64,000 bases of DNA from Lepidodermella squamata (taxonomy: Eukaryota > Gastrotricha): assembly GCA_047495785.1 (NCBI GenBank), contig JBLDXI010000074.1, forward strand, positions 434,001 through 498,000, written 5' to 3'. Made by a program: the position numbers and the translations under genes. This document shows positions 30,240 to 41,967 of the stretch, one piece after another (the first letter of the stretch is position 1; every line of letters begins with the position of its first letter). The notes under the pieces were generated by a model. The model was not told the DNA's origin. It did no database searches and worked only from the letters and a program-made list of their open reading frames with translations.

Positions 30240-32040
30240 GGTAGCCCACGGTTTAAGGGTCAAGTCGGCTCGAAAACATCAACAATAAAAGATTCGCCAA
30301 ATTTGTTCTTTAATTTTCAAATTTTCGATGTTGCAATTTTAGCAGCCCGGGCTGCTATAGGATCAAATACGGTATAGACAAAAAAACATGCTTTACGAAT
30401 AAAATTAGAAAAATCAAGGCGTCGGCGCAGCTCTGAAAAGGGCGTTATTTTTTTATATGGGAGTACTAAGCACACTCATTATGCTTATATTACGTCTATT
30501 ATTTTGAGTTAGCTGTGATAAAGTTTCGATTTTTTTCGAGGAATATGTAGCTCCAGGTCTGCTCTAATAGAAGCACGAAAAAAATTATGGTACAGCCGTG
30601 GTTAAATTTAAGATAATTTTACTTTAATGACATTGGAAAATCCTATTTTGCCTCGTTTTGCTGTTAATTTCAGATTGAATCCCTTTTATATCCATGTCAA
30701 ATTGCTATGGTGACTCATTCGGCCTGAATATGCGATGGTTTTAGACGAATCTGCCTGATTGCTTAAAAATACCTGATTTTGCCACGAAATGCCGCTATTA
30801 ATTTCGTCTAAATGCCAAAATTCGGCAGATTTATCCTTAAACACACTGCGCATTTTATTATGCACTTATAATACTAAACGAGTACTCCGCGCATAATATA
30901 GGCCCATGTGCGGTGCTCATAATAATAAAGAAGTACGCATGGTTAGGACTAGGGTGATTTGGAAGCTTTTATTGCAATACATAGCACGGTGACACCTATT
31001 TTTTTGTGACTTTTCTTAGGGACCGGATGGTCTACTTTTCCAAGAAGAAAAAATATGCTGGTGCAACCATGGTTTTTTTTAAAGATATTCTAGCCTCTAA
31101 GAAAGTTTTGAATAAGTGAACTCAAAAATTATGGTTCTTAAGGCCCCTATGTTAAAATCGGCCAGGATGTATAAACAGAATTTATTTGTTTTTCCCTGAG
31201 ATCTAGTCGTGAAACATGAATTCAGGTGAGAAAAGCACTGTGTTACCATTGATTTTCACCGCAAGTTTATGGCTAGAGTCCTATGGGAAAATCGTTACTT
31301 GACCTTTTGTCGGGTTTCCTTATAAACGAATGCATTAACACGATGTATCATCATCATTATCAAATATTAGATATTAACTCTATGCAAGTGGATTTGCAAC
31401 TCATCTTATGTTGTTTCAGAAGTTTGAGTTTTTTCCTGCACATTTTCATAGCATAAATGCCGTTACACAGCATGATTGAAAGAATTGGCGGTAAAAATCC
31501 ATGGTGACATAACGTTTTCATTTGCGTAAATTACTCTCCTCGGCACATTTTAAGATTAAAACTCAAAAAATTATGGAAAAGTCCAGCTAGATTTCAAGAA
31601 AAACGACCGTAATGACAATCTCAAACGAGTTTTCCTGTGTTTCACAACACTAAGGGAAGTACTGTGGCAGACAACCCGCGGTGACGTCATTTTTGCTGTC
31701 ACCAAAATGTCCTTCTCGACCTGCTAAAATATTTAAACCGAAGAGCATTAATGACGGCCATCTTTAGAATTCGAAAAGAATGGCGCAATCCCAGGCAGCC
31801 ATGCATTTTCCATGCAGGCCCACACGTTATACCATTATTATACGCGCGCGTAGTACACAGACTATATTAAGGACGCATGCAGCAGAATCCTCATATTGTA
31901 TGAATAATAATAATAATACATTGTGCATTTTTATTCACAATTTAGGGATCTCGACGTCAAATATTACTCTTTTATGTAGTTTTCCTGTCATTTCCTGATG
32001 TAGGACAGGAGTTAATGACTGTATCTGTTTACTAATTCAG
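30240..32040. other. Non-coding AT-rich stretch
   Basis: No gene, RNA or clear element is supported. Scattered short open frames have no recognisable motifs. A short purine/pyrimidine alternation (TATACGCGCGCG) occurs near 31840. Confidence 0.5.
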
Positions 32041-32084
32041 GGAGTCTTTAACACTTTAACTGCCAAAAATAGACTGCGAGGTCC

Positions 32085-32730
32085 GATATTTGGGTCTAAT
32101 TCCTGGGTCTGTCAAAAAGTCATTTTTTTCGGGTCAACGATGCGTCGAGGGGCAAAATGCCTGACGGCAAAGTGTAGGCCATGACCTGGCGGTTCTTTTG
32201 ACACCGATTTCGGGGCCACAAGGTCTCAGCAGGTCATTGAAAATGACAGTGAAATAACGTCGAAATTTTGGATTAGAGCCAAAAATCAGACCCAAGAATT
32301 GGACCTAATTATTAGACCCAGATTATGGCGCAACAATCGAAATTTCACTGTTTTTCAAGTTTGATTTCTGTGCGTTCCTTGATGTCTTTGGCTCCAAATT
32401 TGGTGTCAAAAGAACCGCCAGGTCATGGATTCGATGATTTCTTACGCCGGATAGCAACCTTCGTAATTCCGGTCTTTGGCTGCGCTTCGGGCCAGCATAA
32501 CCAGCATTCAGGCCGATATCCATCGTGCTATCCCCCTGAATATTGTATGTTATCCGGATTTGATGATTTTTGACGCCGGATAACAACCATATCCGGGTGT
32601 CATCGGTGGACAGCGATGGATATTCGTCCTTCAGGCCACTATTCCGGCCTTCGGCTGCGCCTCGGGCCTACATAGCGAGCCTTCAGGCCAATATCCATCG
32701 TGCTATATCCACTCGGATATTGTACAATGG
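32085..32730. repeat. Cluster of inverted and direct repeats
   Basis: GGGTCTAATTCCTGGGTCTG near 32091 is inverted near 32286-32325. A perfect 27-bp inverted pair starting CCATGACCTGGCGG lies at about 32179-32205 and 32402-32428. Two degenerate direct copies of about 150 bp follow (32410-32555 and 32556-32730), sharing GACGCCGGATA, GGCTGCGC, CAGGCC and ATATCCATCGTGCTAT. The repeats look like overlapping terminal parts of non-autonomous elements. No gene was seen. Confidence 0.6.
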
Positions 32731-33332
32731 GTGCGTGCGAATGACACTCTATAAACGGTAAAACTGCTACTAAAACAGACACAAAATCTGCTATTATTTC
32801 GCGCGAAGTGCTACTAAATCTGTCTAAGTGCGCATAAAACGTTAAGTGTGTTGATAAAGCAGGTAATATGACACTAAATGTGGAGAAGTGCCACTATTTT
32901 GACAAAACCGCTAGTACTTTGGGAATGTGATGGTAAATTGGAAAAATTGCTATATAAATGAGATATCTTAATCGTGGTGATTGGCATGGAAATGACTGCC
33001 GCATACACGAATGCCTTGACTTTTCTGTTCTCGAATCTAAGAAGGCTAGTTTTGACCAATCATTGCAAGTTTTAGCCGATAGCCCCCATCCATTTCGAAA
33101 AAAACTTTCGTTTTGAAAATCGATTATTGGTATCGATATTAGTTCAACAGGCTGAACCATAATTCGTAAAGCCAACTGAAATAATTACAACTTTCATTCA
33201 CCAAGTTTTTCAGCATAATAGCGCATTTCTCAAACTAGAATTAGTAGCAATTTACACGATTTAAGCAGTTTACCTAATTTAGTAGCACTTTTACCCATTT
33301 TAGTAGCGCATTTATTTTCACTCATTGTACAA
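32723..33332. mobile_element. Inverted-repeat element with GTGCTACTAAA motifs
   Basis: The ends are ATATTGTACAATGGGTG and its inverted counterpart CACTCATTGTACAATAT. Inside, the motif GTGCTACTAAA recurs near the left end and its complement TTTAGTAGCAC near the right end. The palindrome TTGTACAA at both borders could be an 8-bp target duplication, in which case the element proper begins TGGGTG and ends CACTCA. There is no transposase. Confidence 0.55.
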
Positions 33333-33339
33333 TATCTTG

Positions 33340-35610
33340 CGCGCAACTAAACTCCTTTGATTCCCATGTCGAAAATACGGGATGAAAAACAAGGTTTCCC
33401 TACACGTTGAGCATGCTTCCATCACTAAAGCTTCGAAGTTGAGAAAATTCCACAGAGAAGCTGAATTGTGAGTGGCGGCTCGTGTATGTGGTACTCGAGT
33501 AAATCCTAGGCTTCTAGTTTGGCCCGACAACGAGAAAACCGCTGACTTGACAATTGAAATAAAAATCTAAGGTAACGAGATCAGCAAGCTTTCTGTCAAT
33601 GGGCACGTTACTGGAATCCGCATATAGAGCATGTTAAAGCAATAGGGAATGTAAGAAGCCGGAAAATTAGCTAGTCAGAAGTAAGACTTGACCACCCCCC
33701 ATACACCGTAAGATTTTTAAGAAATCCAGATCACTTGAATAGGTCCAAGAGCAATCTGCAGATTCATTGATGTTTAGATATTGATTGCCAATATTGATAA
33801 CGGGCCGTTTTCAATGCTAAGCTATGGCTGGGCCTGGTTAACGTTTCCTGTAACACGGGAATTGTGCATTGGCGAGCTGTCCGTAGCGTTTGCTTCCCGC
33901 TACTGCAGCAAAAGTGACTATGATGTTGAGGCCTTGCTCAACTTTATTTCCAGAATCTGGACGGTTAAACTAATTGCCAAGAACGGAAAAGCGTAGTAAA
34001 TACTCCGCGTACGCCGTGCAAAATCCTAGATAAATTGTAAGCAGTGAGTCTTTGTCTGATTTGCCCGTCATTTCTCATTCCGAAGGTATGCAATCTTTCC
34101 GATTTCGAATATCGGTTTCTCTAATAACTTGTATTCTAATGCCTTCTGTGGAAAATGTCTACGGGTCGCACAGGGGTTCTGGGGTGTCGCAGCACCCCAG
34201 CTTCGAGATGCCAATTACAGGAAAGCCTGAATAATCAAAGGGAGAACCTTCGGTGTCTTTAGCTGGGTACCTGGAAACACCACAGCTCGAACCAGAAACC
34301 ACACCAGAAAGAGGAACCAGCAGTGGAGCCAAGATTTCTAAAAGTCCCCGGTTGCCTACATCTGCATCGTATCTGTAATGCTGTTAGCAAAGCCTAAACC
34401 ATGGCTGCACCATAAAGGCTTTTCATATTATTGAAGTATACTAAATCTCCTATCAACGTTTCAATTTTGATAAAATCACCACAGATTCCCCGTAAAATTG
34501 ATCACTTCGATTTTTGGGGGAGCGGACTTACGCGCAAAACGGGAGCAGACATATTTCAAATTCCATAGCGTGTTTGTGGCGTCGAAATGTTCAGCAATTA
34601 TACCGGATAAGGCTTTGATAATGATGATTATAAGGACACGAGAAAATGGGGACGTACAGCTGCAGGTGCCGCGTTCGCAATCATATCGCCCACCAGAAAA
34701 CAAAGAGCCCTTTTACGCGCTAATTAGAGAGTTGACCAATATTTAGGAGGTTGGATTTTTCTGCCTATTCAGCTCGGGTCAATTTCAGTTTTATTTACCA
34801 TTTTTGTAATTAACAGCATCCTAAATAGTGGCTTTGACGTGTATAACCTCGTTCAATCCTAAATAGCGCACGTTTGAATCATGGGGGACACACGTTCCGT
34901 GTCCTAAATAGAGGGATGTTTTCGTTGCGTACGACGATTTTGCTTGAAAGATACGGATTCACCCTATTTATTTGTTAATTAGATCTACAATAAAGCTGTT
35001 TCCTTATTATTTCGCTAAATAGGGCGCAGAGCACGACTTTTCATCCTCATTTATGACAAGCGGCTTTCATAGCTCTCATAAATAGCATTAGCCTAACCAT
35101 GGGGTAACTCGCTTGACGACCGGTTATTTCTAGGAAAAATCTACGCAAATTACTTTGATGACGTTATCAGCCGTAAATAACATGAAACCGCAAGCCGGAT
35201 TTTAACAGCACCCGCACACCGCTATCTCGCTATCGGTAGACCCTAATTTTAGGGCGCTATTCCGATAGCAAACTCAGCCCCGATAGCGACCTAATAACCA
35301 ATAAAATTTGAACTTGGCGCACACAGGACTGGCCGTCGCGCGATAAGGGCAGAGAGAGGTCAAATGCGTGTATTGCCTTGTTACTGATGCGGACTTGATA
35401 CTATTTAAGCGCTATTTATGGTAAATATGCATTCGAGATCCGTAATAAAAATGAGATCTAGCGAAATTATTGCTGTAACATATCCGTTCCTATCTGAGTT
35501 CCTACTTGATTTTTGCTTTAAATTTACTAGCCCGTGAATTTCATATTTGTGTGAACAAGTTTTCATATTTGTGTTCGAAATGGAAAAATACCCCCTTTGT
35601 ACTCAGCTCC
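33340..35610. other. Non-coding stretch
   Basis: No gene is supported. Short recurrences of CCTAAATAG and related motifs lie between 34800 and 35060. A GGGGTTCTGGGGTG ... CACCCCAG hairpin occurs near 34170-34200. Confidence 0.45.
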
Positions 35611-36820
35611 GGACGGAACTAAGGAGCAAAAAGACGAAATTGCAAGACTTCTTACTGGTAGGAAACATTAATTATTTTTATTCATTCTTGGCATATTTAT
35701 GGGATATTTGCTAGAAAATCGTGAGGAGCTTGAACAGCTGCTGCTGTCCTACAATGCGGATGATCTTGAAAAATCGTGTTCTAATCGGCATGGTCTCGCG
35801 GTCATTCTTGCAAAGGCGTTAGCCATAGACAACACTGTAACAGATAGGAAACTAACGATCTTTCCATAGTGAATTTATTCGAGCTGTTATTGCAAAAAGG
35901 GCGGCACGCGACCACTTTTTTGATCACCCAACGCCCTATCCGCCCATTATAATTTTAATTATTTTCAAAAATAAAAAAAGCGACAGGTACCCCTTTAGAA
36001 AAATTTCATTTTCTGCTCATAAATAGTAGAAGTGGCCCTCTATTTAATGATGCCAGGTTCATCTTGTGTACTCTTATGGATAATTTTCTAAAAATCGCCA
36101 AAAAGTGCTATATTTGGTGTTTTTGGGCAGAATTGCCATTCTTCTGCCACGGTTGGCTCTTTCGGAAAATTTTTGAAAAATTTGAAAAAATTAGTTTATC
36201 CATATTGAGAATTTTCTCTATCCGGCGATGTAAAATTTGTCGGTTAATTCATTTATTTTGAATTTCCGATTATTTTCGGCCGTGCATATTGGAATTTGAA
36301 TTATCTCACAGCGTCACTTTGTTCGGAGATATTCTTGCGAATAATAATTTTTCGGTCCCAGAAAAAATCGGAAAATCAAAATAAATCATTTGTGGGGCAA
36401 ATTTTATATCGTCGGATAGAGAAAAATGTAAACATGGATAAACTGATTTTTTCAAATTTTTTAAAAATTTTCCGAAAGAGCCAGCCGCCGCAAAAGAATG
36501 GCAATTTTGCCGAAAATCACCAATTATAGCCCATTTTGCCGAATTTTAGAATATTATCCATAGGGGAACACTAGGTGTGCCTGGTATCATTAGATAGAGG
36601 GCCACTTCTATTATTTATGAGCAAAAATCCAAAATTTTTGGAAGAGGTACCTGTGGCTTTTTCAATTTTTGAAATTAATTAAAATTATAATGGGCGGATA
36701 GGGCGTTGGGTGATCAAAAAAGTGGTCGCGTGCCGCCCTTTTTGCAATAACAGCTCGAATAAATTCACTATGGAAAGATCGTTAGTTTCCTATCTGTTAC
36801 AGTGTTGTCTATGCCCACCA

Positions 36821-37175
36821 CAAAGCCCAGAGCGTACGTTGGTAGTGTTGATTTTCAGCTCAATTACTCATTTTTTGAACAGGCCGGTGGCGTGCTTAAG
36901 GGCTTCAATCTGCCCCTGGATGTAATTAATCAAGATGAAGATCTTGTAAAAAGCCTACGACGATCAAGGCTTCACAAGCAATTTGATAAATTTTGCTCAA
37001 TAATTGCGGTTGGTTTTATTTCATCTCACTTTTCAGGTCAATGTTATTTTCGTGTTTATAGGTGGCCGTTTTTAAACATTGCAAAGGGGCCGTTCCGAAA
37101 AAGGGTGACTACGCACCTGTTTCCGCCGCTGTAAAGGAGCACTATCCCTTCGTAGTCGAAGACGATTATCTGGAA
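36821..37175 (+). CDS. Coding-like exon pair of unknown function
   Basis: 36821-37010 encodes RAYVGSVDFQLNYSFFEQAG followed by LKGFNLPLDVINQDEDLV and KSLRRSRLHKQFDKF. After an acceptor (GTTTATAG) a second block at 37061-37175 encodes VAVFKHCKGAVPKKGDYAPV and KEHYPFVVEDDYLE, and ends at a donor GAA/GTATGTG. Composition and splice signals look like a real gene, but the linking intron is not resolved and no later exon is seen. It may be the start of an element-encoded protein or a captured host gene fragment. I do not recognise the family. Confidence 0.35.
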
Positions 37176-37325
37176 GTATGTGAAATTATTTATTCTGAAT
37201 TTTGCTAGGCTGGGTTGTTTATAGTATTCATTACAATTTTTCACATTTTTCAGGAATTTTTCTATTTTTTTCTATTTATCATTGTACGGAAATTTATTTG
37301 ATTTTTTAATTTTAGGTTTAGAAAT

Positions 37326-38222
37326 TCCACCCGCACACGCTGCGGGATGATGTGAAACGTCAGTCCTCAAAACTGCGGGATATTATCCCGCACTTATCCA
37401 GCACCCGTCCCGCAGTCCATCCCGCAGCATCCCGCAATCAATCCCGCACCAACCCGCTGTATATCCTGTAACGCCACGCAGCATCCCGCAGTCCATCCCG
37501 CAGACCACTTCGCTGCCAAACCCGCAGTTTTACCGGTGAATAACCAAATTTGGTCGCCGAAATGTCGAATTCCCAGCGGCTCCTAATGGCTCATCGAGCA
37601 CCAATTCCGACATTTCCGCACTTGCCACTTTAGCATACATTTTTTATGCGCGAAAAAACGGGTTAAAAAACGCGCGCCAGGTGGACTCGAACCCGGGATC
37701 TGCCGTATTTCAGGCAGCCACAATACCACTACACCACGGTCGCCGCGATATTAAGGCAATGACGAATTCGTATTTGCGCGCTTTTTTTGGGTTAATGGCA
37801 TTCCGAAAATGCCGAATTGGCGCAGCATTCCTTTGTGGCCGTTTTTGCGGAGCTCAATAGCTGCTACAAATACCGGAAAATTTACTTGAAATGATCTTGA
37901 ATTTGGAGAATTCTAATCTAGCGGGAAGAGCCATATTTTTCTGTTTATTTATCTTGTGCATCACCAGTTTTTTATCAAACATTTGACACAAACGATTATG
38001 TAAATTTGCGAAATGATTCACGGTATGACGTTTGGCGGTAAAATCATTTAGTGTTAGATCCATCCCGCAGCATTTCCCGCGCCCATCCCGCAGCTGTCCC
38101 GCAGCTATTCCGATGACTGCGGGCCATATCAGTATGTATCCCGCAGTCGTCCCGCAGCTGTTTCGTACCTATCCCGCAGCTATCCCGCACTCATCCCGCA
38201 GCATCCCGCAGGGGTGCGGGAG
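37326..38222. repeat. GC-rich ATCCCGCAG minisatellite in two blocks
   Basis: Irregular arrays of a roughly 10-base unit (CAGCATCCCG / ATCCCGCAGT) occupy 37326-37530 and 38058-38222, about 25 units in all, separated by 530 bp. The outer ends mirror each other (AAATTCCACCCGCAC at the left, inverted GTGCGGGAGGAATTT at the right), so the two arrays may be the termini of one element of about 0.9 kb. Confidence 0.7.
37673..37747 (-). repeat. tRNA-like sequence, probably a pseudogene or SINE head
   Basis: On the minus strand it has box A TGGTGTAGTGG (37726-37736), box B GGTTCGAGTCC (37683-37693), a 5-bp anticodon-type stem (CTGCC/GGCAG) and a T-run just downstream that could end pol III transcription. 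The T-stem has only two pairs, the anticodon loop is 8 bases and the acceptor stem has mismatches, so function as a tRNA is unlikely. Confidence 0.45.
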
Positions 38223-38961
38223 GAATTTCTATATTTTTAATTTTCCCAGGAATTTTCTGACATTTTGAATTTTTAAGATTATTTTCACGGAATTTTACAA
38301 TTTGAAAAAGGCTGAATATTTGCTTCTAATATCTCTAGATACGCTAAATCAGATACGCTTTGTGGTGGGCTAACGCCTTTGCAAGAATGACCGCGAGACC
38401 ATGCCGATTAGAACACGATTTTTCAAGATCATCCGCATTGTAGGACAGCAGCAGCTGTTCAAGCTCCTCACGATTTTCTAGCAAATATCCCATAAATATG
38501 CCAAGAATGAATAAAAATAATTAATGTTTCCTACCAGTAAGAAGTCATGCAATTTCGTCTTTTTGCTCCTTAGTTCTTTTTGCCTATAAAGTAATGATGA
38601 AGTACGTTAAGCCTGTTGAGCACCGAGTTTTTCATCTATTGAACGTACTTTCCTCATGAAATCTAAAAATAGTAAAGTGGTTGTTTTGGCGCGTTGCTAA
38701 CGATATTTCGACCATATCAACAGGCAGAACCCATTCCACAAAATCTCACAAAATCTCATGAGCTAACTCCTCACCGTTACCGAGTGATTGCTGCTCAAAG
38801 TTAAAAGAGAAAAATCAAACACTTCACGACGTTGCCCTACAGTGTGATTCAGAAAGGCCGCCCAAGCCACAATTAGTATTTTTTTCTTCCTGATTTTTCC
38901 CAAAAAAAAATTCCAAGTCCGCGCGTGCCGACTCAAAAGAAATTTTCGCAAAAACTAATAC

Positions 38962-40765
38962 AGGGTGTTTCAGAACTCGCGCACTATTGGAAAAGCATGC
39001 GGCAAATGCGCGCGCATTGTTATGCGCTTATACAATTATACGCGTATACTATTGTACCTATAAATGTACTACACACTACTGTAGTCTGCGTATAAAATAT
39101 GCGTCATACATAAATGTACAGCATACAGAATAGCACTGCCGTAGTTATTTTATGTTATTTTTTGGCGGAAACCTTCGAGCCTCGATAAATTGGAGCCGAG
39201 TTTCATTAAATATCTTTTTTATTTCGAGGATGATGTCATGTTTTTCTGAAACTCTGAAACATGCTGATTGATTGGACTCTGAAGCGAGAGGTTTAGAAAC
39301 AATTTCTCAATTTCCGTGGCTGGATATTTCAGAAACTGATGTTTTCTGAGAAAATTCTGATTTTACTTGATGTTGAATTTGTCGAAAAATCGTTGGTTAA
39401 TTAGTCTCCTGCCTTTGCATCAAAATTTCTTTCACGTTGCATGAATACAAGGCCCCGACTGCACAAGTTGATGAAAAATGACGTAGTTTAAACCACTTGC
39501 AAATGTTCTACATCGAACAAAGACAGATAATCAAGGTTTGCAGTTCATTACGTCGACCTAACCCATCAATTCAATTTCGTGGATAACTATTGGAAATTTA
39601 TACGAAATTACTGCCATGCAATCTATGGCAAAATGATTGACAATAAAGAACAAAAAATCCATGGCTAAAATTTTCACAATCTTCTGGAAACCCAAGAAAT
39701 AGTGAAAAATAGGCGATTTTCAGCCTTCAAAGTCCTGCATCTCCAAAGAACCATGGGTGGCAATTGCATATATTCGCATCGTGAGATAGTTAAGGACCCG
39801 GTCTATGAGGCTGATGGGTCGCGCAAAAAGTCTATCCACGGGGTTCGCAAGGAATCGCATGTCAAATGTCACGAAAATCGTCGTAGTTGGGTCGTTTTCG
39901 GCCGCAAACGGGTCATCTTTGCGACCCTCCCATCCGAGATCCCGTGGATGGATTCTCGATTTCTTGGTATCGTTGGAAAGCCTAAGAGCTGGTCTACCAG
40001 GCTGGTTGGTCGCGCAAAAAGTCTATCCACGGGGTTCGCAAGGAATCGCATGTCAAATGTCACGAAAATCGTCGTAGTTGGGCCGTTTCAGGTTACGTCA
40101 ATGTTTTTGCGTCCATTCTTCAGCAAGTGGTAAACGACATTATCCCGTGGAAGCAACTAAGTTTTTGCTTTTAAATTTTTGCTTACAGACATTTTAAGAA
40201 CTCAATCAGAGTGTTGCAACATCACCTTTTCTCACGACTTTTTTCACTTCTTCTCAATTTTTACGGCTCTTTTCAAGAGTGAATGAACGTTAATTCAAAT
40301 TCATGGTATAAAACAACAGCAACGACGTAAAAATCACATTATCCGGAATAAATTGTATAATATTTGTATTGAAAACTCGAAATGTATTCATAGCCACATT
40401 AAGAATCTGTCCTATTGGAGGTTTTTTCATTGAGAAATCGGCGAATTTCCAGATATTTTGCAAGAGCAAGTCTTATTTCTTAGCGATATCCCCATTACTG
40501 CAGCAGCGTTACGGTATATACGAGTTCGATTTGCGCATTTTATAATGCGCGCATACCGCTTGCACGCCATATGGGACGTATAGCGCCAACTACATAGCAT
40601 ATACGCATTACACGCATTAGCGTTTGCGCTAGCCGCGCCTTATACTGTGCAAGAATATAAACATATGTGCGCGGAATGTATGCGCAGCGCGCGCACGTTT
40701 ACTCTGGATACCAAGGCAACCATTTGCCGCAGGTTATTCTAGTGCGCAAGTTCTGAAACACCCTG
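38962..40765. mobile_element. mariner-like TIR element, TA target site
   Basis: The ends read CAGGGTGTTTCAGAACT and its inverse, with matching extension (GCGCACTA, GCGGCAAATG). The flanks are TA on both sides. CAGGGTG ends with a TA duplication are typical of mariner/Tc1 elements. No transposase is readable over 1.8 kb. The interior holds a 98-bp direct repeat (39800-39897 and 39991-40088). Confidence 0.75.
39800..40088 (+). repeat. Direct repeat of ~98 bp, 191 bp apart
   Basis: Copies at 39800-39897 and 39991-40088 share GGTCTAYSAGGCTGRTKGGTC and continue nearly identically through TCTATCCACGGGGTTCGCAA to GTCGTAGTTGGG. They lie inside the TA-flanked element. Confidence 0.8.
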
Positions 40766-40766
40766 T

Positions 40767-41967
40767 AGCAGGCAATGATTAAAATAATAAATCTAAAACA
40801 ACGGATAAGACTAGGATTCAATGGCGACTGACAAGAATCGATAGGCTGGATGAAGATCTGAGCGGGTAACAGCTTAGCTTTTGACAGGAGAAGCTTCCGT
40901 GGAAGCTTCGCATTTTGAAAATCCGAAAAACTACCGTGGGAAATTAACGATGAAACGTGGACTTTAATTCTAAAAGACTAAAGCTGTAGTTATTAAAAAT
41001 AAGTGAAAGGCATAAGAACTGAAAAAAGGAATTACTGAAAAAGCGGTGGAAAAACATGAAAATAGCATTAGGACCGAAACTTGAACAGTTACTGCAAGCT
41101 TTTTTGCTATCTGTCGTGATTGGCGTGATTGAGTTGATGCTCATGATCGGCATGATCGGCGTGATCGGCATGAAAAAACGCCAAAATGAACGATAATAAC
41201 ACGCGATCATTCATCACAGAAACTGGAAAAACTGATGAATCCGATCCAATTTTTTCTACGGCCGTGTCGAACACGTGCCTGTTTATGATGCGCTCGGGCG
41301 CCCTTTCTGAATCACACTGTATAAATTTGCATAAAAGCTTCACTTCTGAACCTAACCTCCCTAGGGATTAATGCCATGGTTAATCTGCTAAGTTCTGCTA
41401 AGATCTCCCAAGATTCAAGATCTTTATAAATCTTTGCAAGAACTTGGAAAGACTTTTCAGTGATTACTTAAGCAAGATCTTTGCTGATCTTTGGAAGAAC
41501 TTGGAAGGATCTTTTATGATTGTTTCATAATGATCTTTCCTGATCTTTCCTGATCTTTGACGAAATTGAATAATTTCACTGAGTGTCACTGAGTGTCACA
41601 ATTTCACTGAGTGCTTTCACTTGAAATCAATGCTGCAATGCTATTTTCAGCTAAATTCCAGGCCCCCTTAGATATAAGCATAGGTACTCAATTGCTAAAT
41701 TTTAATTCTCATTAATTCTCTTTAATACCTATCGCTGAACGTGGTCAAAAGAGAAAAAGCGTGAGGGCGACACATCTTGCCGTATGGTACTTGCAAATAA
41801 TATGCATCAACGTGTAAATCGCAAGCATTGGAGTGTTATCACCGATCATAAAAGGTAGTGAAGACAGTGAAAACTCACTGATAATGTATTTTATTCGTTG
41901 AAAGTTCAACTCGTTAATAGGAATAAATAAGGTTGAAGGGCTGCCGAAATCATAAGTGTCTGTTTTC
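40767..41967. other. Non-coding stretch with simple repeats
   Basis: No gene is supported. A short array of GGCATGATC/GGCGTGATC units lies at 41118-41172. Degenerate AAGATCTTT / TGATCTTTCC repeats fill about 41395-41570. Confidence 0.5.

Larger units (their letters stand above)
36814..38369. mobile_element. Insertion with 13-bp inverted ends inside the palindrome arm
   Basis: The segment begins CCCACCACAAAGC and ends GCTTTGTGGTGGG. The unbroken left arm shows the pre-insertion sequence (GTTAGCCATAGAC), so the borders are good to within a base. No target duplication is visible. The insert contains coding-like exons near its left end, a GC-rich minisatellite in two blocks and a tRNA-like sequence. 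Confidence 0.65.
35617..38575. repeat. Long imperfect palindrome, right arm split by an insertion
   Basis: The left arm 35617-36280 is inverted at 36351-36813 and then, after a 1556-bp interruption, at 38370-38575. The outer ends read AACTAAGGAGCAAAAAGACG and its complement. Matching blocks include CGATCTTTCCATAGTGAATT, GATCACCCAACGCCCTATCC and CTGCTGCTGTCCTACAATGC. The loop is about 70 bp (36281-36350). The arms are several percent diverged, so the structure is old. It may be a large foldback transposon. Confidence 0.8.

Noticed and set aside
35617-38575. CRISPR-like or satellite array
   Set aside because: The repeats are a single large inverted pair and a degenerate minisatellite, with no regular spacers. 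The DNA is eukaryotic.
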